64,000 nucleotides of DNA, from positions 2,429,001 through 2,493,000 of the forward strand of contig NZ_AP013294.1 in assembly GCF_000829195.1 (NCBI RefSeq), read 5' to 3'. A program made the position numbers and the translations under genes. Shown here one piece after another: positions 60,211 to 64,000 of the stretch. The notes beneath the pieces are model-generated. The model was not told the origin of the DNA, ran no database searches, and worked only from the letters and a program-made list of their open reading frames with translations. Numbering within the stretch: position 1 is the stretch's first letter; each line of letters begins with the position of its first letter. The DNA is from Bacillus sp. OxB-1. Its GTDB lineage: Bacteria; Bacillota; Bacilli; Bacillales_A; Planococcaceae.

Positions 60211-62265
60211 ATGGATCAGAACAAGCAACAGCCTATGAATCGCAAGGATGAACAATTGGAGCCATTCCGCAAAAGGAATACAGGTCCGGACAAGCAGATG
60301 ACAGAGGAGAGCGGCATGAAGGTCGCGAATGACCAAAAGACGTTACGGGCGGGAAACCGCGGGCCGCTGCTGATGCAGGACTTCCACTTCTATAAAAAAC
60401 AAACGCATTTCAACCGGGAACGGATCCCCGAAAAAGTCGTTCATGCCCGGGGGTTCGGGGCGTACGGTGACTTTGAACTGTACGAATCGATGCAAGAGTA
60501 CACGATGGCGAAGTTCTTGCAGGAACCTGGTAAGAAGACACCTGCGTTTGTCCGGTTTTCGAATTTCATCGTGAATAAAGGATCGAAGGATACGGCCGTG
60601 GACATTCGGGGGTTTGCGGTGAAATTTTATACGGAAGAAGGGAATTACGATTCCCTGTCATTGCAATTCCCTGTCTTCATCCTCGCTGATGCGATGAAAT
60701 TTGCAGATGTTACGCATGCCGCGAAGCCGAATCCGAAGACCCATATTCCGCAGGCGACCGTCGCGCATGACAGCTTCTGGGACTATGTCGTAAATAATCC
60801 CGAATCCGCCCATATGGTCATGTGGGTCATGTCGATGCGGGGTCGACCGAGAAGCTGGCGGATGATGGAAGGCTATCCGATCAATACATTCCGATTTGTG
60901 AATGCGGAAGGGGTTTCGACATTTGTCCGATTCGTCTGGAAGCCGAAGCTCGGCGTGCACTCGCTTCTGTTGGATGAGGCGAATTTGATTGGCGGGGTTG
61001 ACCCGGATTTCCATCGCCGGGACTTGATCGAGGCCATTGAGAGCGGGGCTTATCCGGAATACGAGCTCGGGGTGCAGTTGATTGCCGATGAAGATGAATT
61101 CAAGTTCGATTTTGATATTTTGGACGATACGAAACTATGGCCAGAAGAAGAGATTCCTGTGAAGATCATCGGGAAACTGACGCTGAATCGGCTTATGGAC
61201 AATTTCTTTGCCGAGGAAGAGCAGTCGGCGTTCAACCCGTCGAATCTCGTGCCCGGCATCGAATTCTCCAACGATCCAGTGCTGCAAGGACGGTCCTTCG
61301 CCTACCGGGATACCGAATTGTACCGGCAAAACTCCGCGAACTATGAAGAACTTCCAGTCAACCGGCCGATTGTGGAAGTGTCGAATAATTTGCGGGACAG
61401 CTACCAAAAGCATACGATCGACACGGACATGGTTCATTACCATAACAATTCATTGGCCGGAAACACGCCCGCCGAGACACCATCGGAAGAGGCCGGCTAT
61501 GAGAATTATCCGAAGCCGGTGGAAGGGCATGTGACGAGGGAGCATCCAAGCGATTCATTCGCGGATTATTATACGCAGGCGAGGATCTTTTGGAATAGTT
61601 TGTCCCTGCCAGAGAAACAGGACTTGGTGGAATCATTCAGTTTCCACATTGGAAGTGTGAAGGATAAAGAGATCCGCCAAAAGAACGTGGAAATGTGGGC
61701 GAATGTGGACCAGGAGATGGCGACCCTCATCGCGGACAACATCGGAGTGGAGAAGCCTAGCAATTCACATGTTCAAGAGGACCGAAGCTACCCTTCCTTA
61801 AGCCAGCTGAATTCTCCGCACTCCGCGATGACCCAGAAGGTTGGCGTGCTGATCGGAGACGGGTTCGATGGGGAGGAAGTGAAGAACACGCTAGAGGCTT
61901 TGCAGAAAAATGGGGTCACCTTCGACATCGTCTCTGAAAAATTAGGCCCGGTGACCGCGGAAGACGGGACGGCGCTGCAGCCGAACAAAACGTTCATGAC
62001 GACCCATCCGACTTTGTATGATGCGATCTATGTCGTTGGGGGGAAATCGGGGAACCAACTGAAATTCGATCAGCATCTGATGGATTTCGTGCGGATGCAG
62101 TATGTCCATATGAAACCGATCGGCGTAGCGTCCAGCGGCCAGGCATATCTCCTGCAGGGTGAGCAGAATAATATGGCCGGTGTCGTATCGGCTACCGACA
62201 ATGCCGAGTTTGCCGCTCAATTTGTCGAAGCCATCGCCAAGAAACGGTATTGGGATCGAACTTGA
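60211..62265 (+). CDS. katE: Large-subunit catalase (KatE type) with altered haem pocket
   Basis: The 684-residue protein has the layout of clade 2 catalases: N-terminal arm, haem domain and a C-terminal flavodoxin-like (DJ-1/GATase) domain from about residue 540. The distal His78 (VVHARGFGAYG) and the proximal tyrosine region (RSFAYRDTELY) are present. However, the distal asparagine region, DLVGNNIPV in B. subtilis KatE, reads DSLSLQFPV (147-155), so both Asn are replaced by Leu151 and Gln152. FSTVAGSKGS is FSNFIVNKGS, and MSDRGIPRSF is MSMRGRPRSW. It may have weak or different peroxide chemistry. It stands alone between terminators with AAAGGGAG upstream. Confidence 0.88.
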   Translation: MDQNKQQPMNRKDEQLEPFRKRNTGPDKQMTEESGMKVANDQKTLRAGNRGPLLMQDFHFYKKQTHFNRERIPEKVVHARGFGAYGDFELYESMQEYTMAKFLQEPGKKTPAFVRFSNFIVNKGSKDTAVDIRGFAVKFYTEEGNYDSLSLQFPVFILADAMKFADVTHAAKPNPKTHIPQATVAHDSFWDYVVNNPESAHMVMWVMSMRGRPRSWRMMEGYPINTFRFVNAEGVSTFVRFVWKPKLGVHSLLLDEANLIGGVDPDFHRRDLIEAIESGAYPEYELGVQLIADEDEFKFDFDILDDTKLWPEEEIPVKIIGKLTLNRLMDNFFAEEEQSAFNPSNLVPGIEFSNDPVLQGRSFAYRDTELYRQNSANYEELPVNRPIVEVSNNLRDSYQKHTIDTDMVHYHNNSLAGNTPAETPSEEAGYENYPKPVEGHVTREHPSDSFADYYTQARIFWNSLSLPEKQDLVESFSFHIGSVKDKEIRQKNVEMWANVDQEMATLIADNIGVEKPSNSHVQEDRSYPSLSQLNSPHSAMTQKVGVLIGDGFDGEEVKNTLEALQKNGVTFDIVSEKLGPVTAEDGTALQPNKTFMTTHPTLYDAIYVVGGKSGNQLKFDQHLMDFVRMQYVHMKPIGVASSGQAYLLQGEQNNMAGVVSATDNAEFAAQFVEAIAKKRYWDRT

Positions 62266-62303
62266 TTTCTAGATAGCCGTCGAAATGAATACAACTGTGA
62301 TAG

Positions 62304-62339
62304 CCTCTTTCGGACAATCGTTCCGGAAGGGGTTTTTTC
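62304..62339 (+). terminator. Terminator of the catalase gene
   Basis: CCTCTTTCGGA/TCCGGAAGGGG is followed by TTTTTTC. Confidence 0.85.
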
Positions 62340-62365
62340 TATGGAATTTACTTAAGGTTAATGAA

Positions 62366-62400
62366 CAAAAACGTGACGGTGCTTCGCCGTCACGTTTCTT
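62366..62400 (-). terminator. Terminator of the TIGR01777 gene
   Basis: AACGTGACGG/CCGTCACGTT with a 7-nt loop has TTTTTG on the minus side, directly after the minus-strand stop codon. Confidence 0.85.
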
Positions 62401-63284
62401 CATTTCAAAATCTGTCCAAGCGCTTGATCAATCGTCTCATACGTGAACTCGAATCCCTCTTCCAACAGACGTTCGGGCAACACCCAGCGGCTTTTGAGGA
62501 TCAATTCCGTTTCGGTACGCATGAAAACAGCGCCCATTTCCAACATCCATTTAGGGGACGCCAGGCCAAATTTTCGGTTCATCGATTTCCGTAGCTGTGC
62601 CATGAATTCCCGATTGGTGATCGGGGAAGGGGCAGAGCAATTGAATACCCCATCTAGCTGCTCATTTGCCTGGAGGAATAAAAGAATCCGGAACACGTCT
62701 TCGATATGGATCCAGCTGAACATTTGGTCTCCCGATCCTTGCACGCCACCGAGTCCGTAACGTACCAAGTTCCGGTAAGGGCCCATCACTCCGCCTTCAC
62801 CGAGAACGATGGCGAGTCGTAAGGCGACCTTTCTCGTTTTCGGCAGATCAAACGAGAACAACGAGTGTTCCCAGGCTTTTGCGACTTCGACGGAAAAGCC
62901 GGTGCCGATTTCGCCGCCGGACTCCGTCATCGGTCTGTCTTCGGCATGCCGATAAATGGTGGCCGTGCTGGAGTTGATCCAAAGCGGAGGCGGGTTTTCG
63001 CAATGGGCCAGTGCCTGCCCGAGTATGTCCGTCGTTTCGGTGCGGGAGTCGAAAATTTCTCTCCGGTTTTTTGCATTGTATCGGCAATTCACCGATTTTC
63101 CCGCCAGATTGATCAGCATCTCTGCATTTTCCAACGCTTGGATGATGCCATCGCGATTATTCCATGAGAGATGTTGGGGGCGTCTCGAAATATGGATGAC
63201 GTCATACCCCAAATCAGTGAACTTCTTTTCAATATATTGGCCGATGAAACCAGTTCCACCTGCAATTACGATCTTCTGATTCAT
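62400..63284 (-). CDS. TIGR01777 family NAD-dependent epimerase-like protein
   Basis: The 294-residue extended SDR starts IVIAGGTGFIGQYIEKKF (Rossmann glycine motif) and has LINLAGKSVNCRYNAKNR, INSSTATIYRH, LRLAIVLGEGGVMGPY and FSWIHIEDVFR, all hallmarks of the TIGR01777/YfhF group (SDR39U1). The C-terminal DUF1731 part is present (LPERLLEEGFEFTYETIDQAL). Biochemical function is unknown. GAGGG lies 6 bp before the ATG. Confidence 0.9.
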   Translation of the reverse strand: MNQKIVIAGGTGFIGQYIEKKFTDLGYDVIHISRRPQHLSWNNRDGIIQALENAEMLINLAGKSVNCRYNAKNRREIFDSRTETTDILGQALAHCENPPPLWINSSTATIYRHAEDRPMTESGGEIGTGFSVEVAKAWEHSLFSFDLPKTRKVALRLAIVLGEGGVMGPYRNLVRYGLGGVQGSGDQMFSWIHIEDVFRILLFLQANEQLDGVFNCSAPSPITNREFMAQLRKSMNRKFGLASPKWMLEMGAVFMRTETELILKSRWVLPERLLEEGFEFTYETIDQALGQILK

Positions 63285-63405
63285 TCAAATCCCTCATCTC
63301 ATATCTGTTCTTACGTCATAGGACGTCGGGGAATCCGGTTTAGTTCTTTTCGAAAAAAAAGGTGTAGGTTTCCCGGAAAGGTGACTGGCACTGATAGAGG
63401 ATTTC

Positions 63406-63434
63406 TGGAAAAAAACGCGGTTATGTTGTATAAT
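63406..63434 (+). promoter_or_regulatory. Candidate promoter of the Fic toxin-antitoxin operon
   Basis: TATAAT (63429-63434) is preceded at 17 bp by TGGAAA (four of six -35 bases). It lies 35 bp before the antitoxin start. Confidence 0.5.
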
Positions 63435-63468
63435 AGAGGAAAGAATTGTACGTGGAAGGGGCCGGACG

Positions 63469-63642
63469 ATGAAGGAATTAACGATGGAGTCGAAGGAATT
63501 CAAAAGGGTGCTTCACAATCTCCATTTGGAAAATATGACCCTTCATACCGCTCTGCAAAAAAGAGTGCTGGAGCTGATCAATTCAGGAGTTCCGATCACG
63601 TCCGCCGTGATTCAGGAAGCGCTGGACCGTGAAAAGATATAA
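63469..63642 (+). CDS. VbhA-like Fic antitoxin
   Basis: The 57-residue, all-helical protein overlaps the start of a Fic gene by 14 bp, the usual order of class I Fic toxin-antitoxin pairs. Its helix VLHNLHLENMTLHTALQKRV aligns with the inhibitory helix of VbhA-type antitoxins (S/T-xxx-E-G/N), and LINSGVPITSAVIQEAL with their C-terminal helices. The usual Ser/Thr of the motif is Asn here (NLHLEN). The Glu would block ATP placement in the Fic pocket. GGAAGGGG precedes the ATG. It is too short for many gene finders. Confidence 0.75.
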   Translation: MKELTMESKEFKRVLHNLHLENMTLHTALQKRVLELINSGVPITSAVIQEALDREKI

Positions 63643-64000
63643 TAGTGAAGAAAATGATCCGTACCTGCTGCGGCAAAATCTGTTAGGGATCCAAACGTAC
63701 GAACAGCTGGAGGAAGCGGAAGCGTTGGTCTTTTCGATCCGTGCGGCTGAGTTGGAGCAAAGAGGCTTTCATTTCCCATTCACCAAAGAGGGCTTCAAAA
63801 GTTTACATCAGCATTTATTTCAGGATCTTTATTCATTTGCCGGCGAGTTTCGGGACGTTCAGCTAATGAAGGGCGGAACACGATTTTGCCAAGTGGAACA
63901 TCTCGACTTGTATTCGGCTGATCTGTTTTGCAAGCTAAGCAAGGAACCGGGCTGGACCACGTTGGAGGAAGCGGCCGACCGACTGGCTTTCTTCAAATCC
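63629..64000 (+). CDS. Fic-family AMP-transferase toxin, N-terminal part
   Basis: The frame from GTG 63629 is open to the end of the window (124 codons). It shows the typical Fic N-terminus (NLLGIQTYEQLEEAEALVFS, HQHLFQDLYSFAGEFRDVQLMKGGTRFCQVEHL). The catalytic HPFxxGNGR motif would lie beyond the window. Fic toxins attach AMP to target proteins, such as gyrase in VbhT/FicT pairs. AGGAAG lies upstream, and the overlap with the antitoxin suggests coupled translation. Confidence 0.85.
   Translation, partial: MKRYNSEENDPYLLRQNLLGIQTYEQLEEAEALVFSIRAAELEQRGFHFPFTKEGFKSLHQHLFQDLYSFAGEFRDVQLMKGGTRFCQVEHLDLYSADLFCKLSKEPGWTTLEEAADRLAFFKS

Noticed and set aside
63375..63390. GGTGACTGGCAC ahead of the Fic operon as another repeat copy
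   Set aside because: It mixes the end motifs of both families and has no partner end or core; too short to support.

Overview
The window is chromosomal DNA of a low/mid-GC Gram-positive bacterium of the order Bacillales. The evidence is the gene order cca-birA-panBCD-dinG-ypmB-aspB-dnaD-nth-ypoC with divergent ponA-recU, the YqhH/YqhG pair, strong AGGAGG-type ribosome binding sites, frequent GTG/TTG starts and cre-type catabolite sites. GC is close to 50 % in most genes, and the gene set looks most like Planococcaceae (Sporosarcina-like). That family placement is inference. I saw no rRNA, tRNA, CRISPR array or transposase.

Layout. 1-16010 is conserved housekeeping core: the cca tail, biotin ligase, pantothenate/beta-alanine synthesis, DinG, AspB, DnaD, endonuclease III, PBP1 and RecU, then YqhH-YqhG. 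16011-25750 is a transport block: an SDR, a GltS and a GltP glutamate carrier, tatAC beside the relic of a Tat-exported protein, and an amino-acid ABC transporter. Two promoters here carry a cre-like palindrome inside their spacer. It ends with a frameshifted MEDS-domain gene and a heptad-repeat coiled-coil gene. 25750-33000 is an alcohol oxidation module: adhP and an aldehyde dehydrogenase stand behind a textbook -24/-12 sigma-54 promoter, opposite an operon of iron alcohol dehydrogenase, histidine kinase and NtrC-type sigma-54 activator. 33000-41400 holds stalk-domain proteins, a Nudix hydrolase, a two-subunit Rieske dioxygenase with AraC regulator and an orphan TRAP binding protein, and a LURP-one protein. 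41400-47200 is the accessory zone: AT-rich DNA with a truncated DUF3800 gene, a GmrSD-type (DUF262/DUF1524/DUF4268) nuclease, an HD-domain alarmone-hydrolase-like protein and a phage replication protein. 47200-54700 mixes small enzymes with truncated genes. 54700-64000 holds a DinB protein, a very large SF1 helicase with long coiled coil and a winged-helix partner, a large catalase with altered distal haem pocket, a TIGR01777 epimerase and the start of a Fic toxin-antitoxin pair.

The most striking thing beyond genes is a family of about 60-70 bp palindromic elements (ends GGTGACAGTCACC / GGTGACTGTCACC, core hairpin around GATTCAGAATAG). They recur between 34 and 55 kb, sit at 3' ends of genes, and in one case mark the exact point where a CoA-transferase gene is cut off after 22 codons. 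A second palindromic family (GGTGCCTGGCACC) follows directly behind terminators. Candidate new biology: these elements, the GmrSD/HD-hydrolase operon, the helicase/winged-helix pair, the sigma-54 two-component alcohol module, the atypical catalase and the Fic antitoxin with a variant inhibitory motif.
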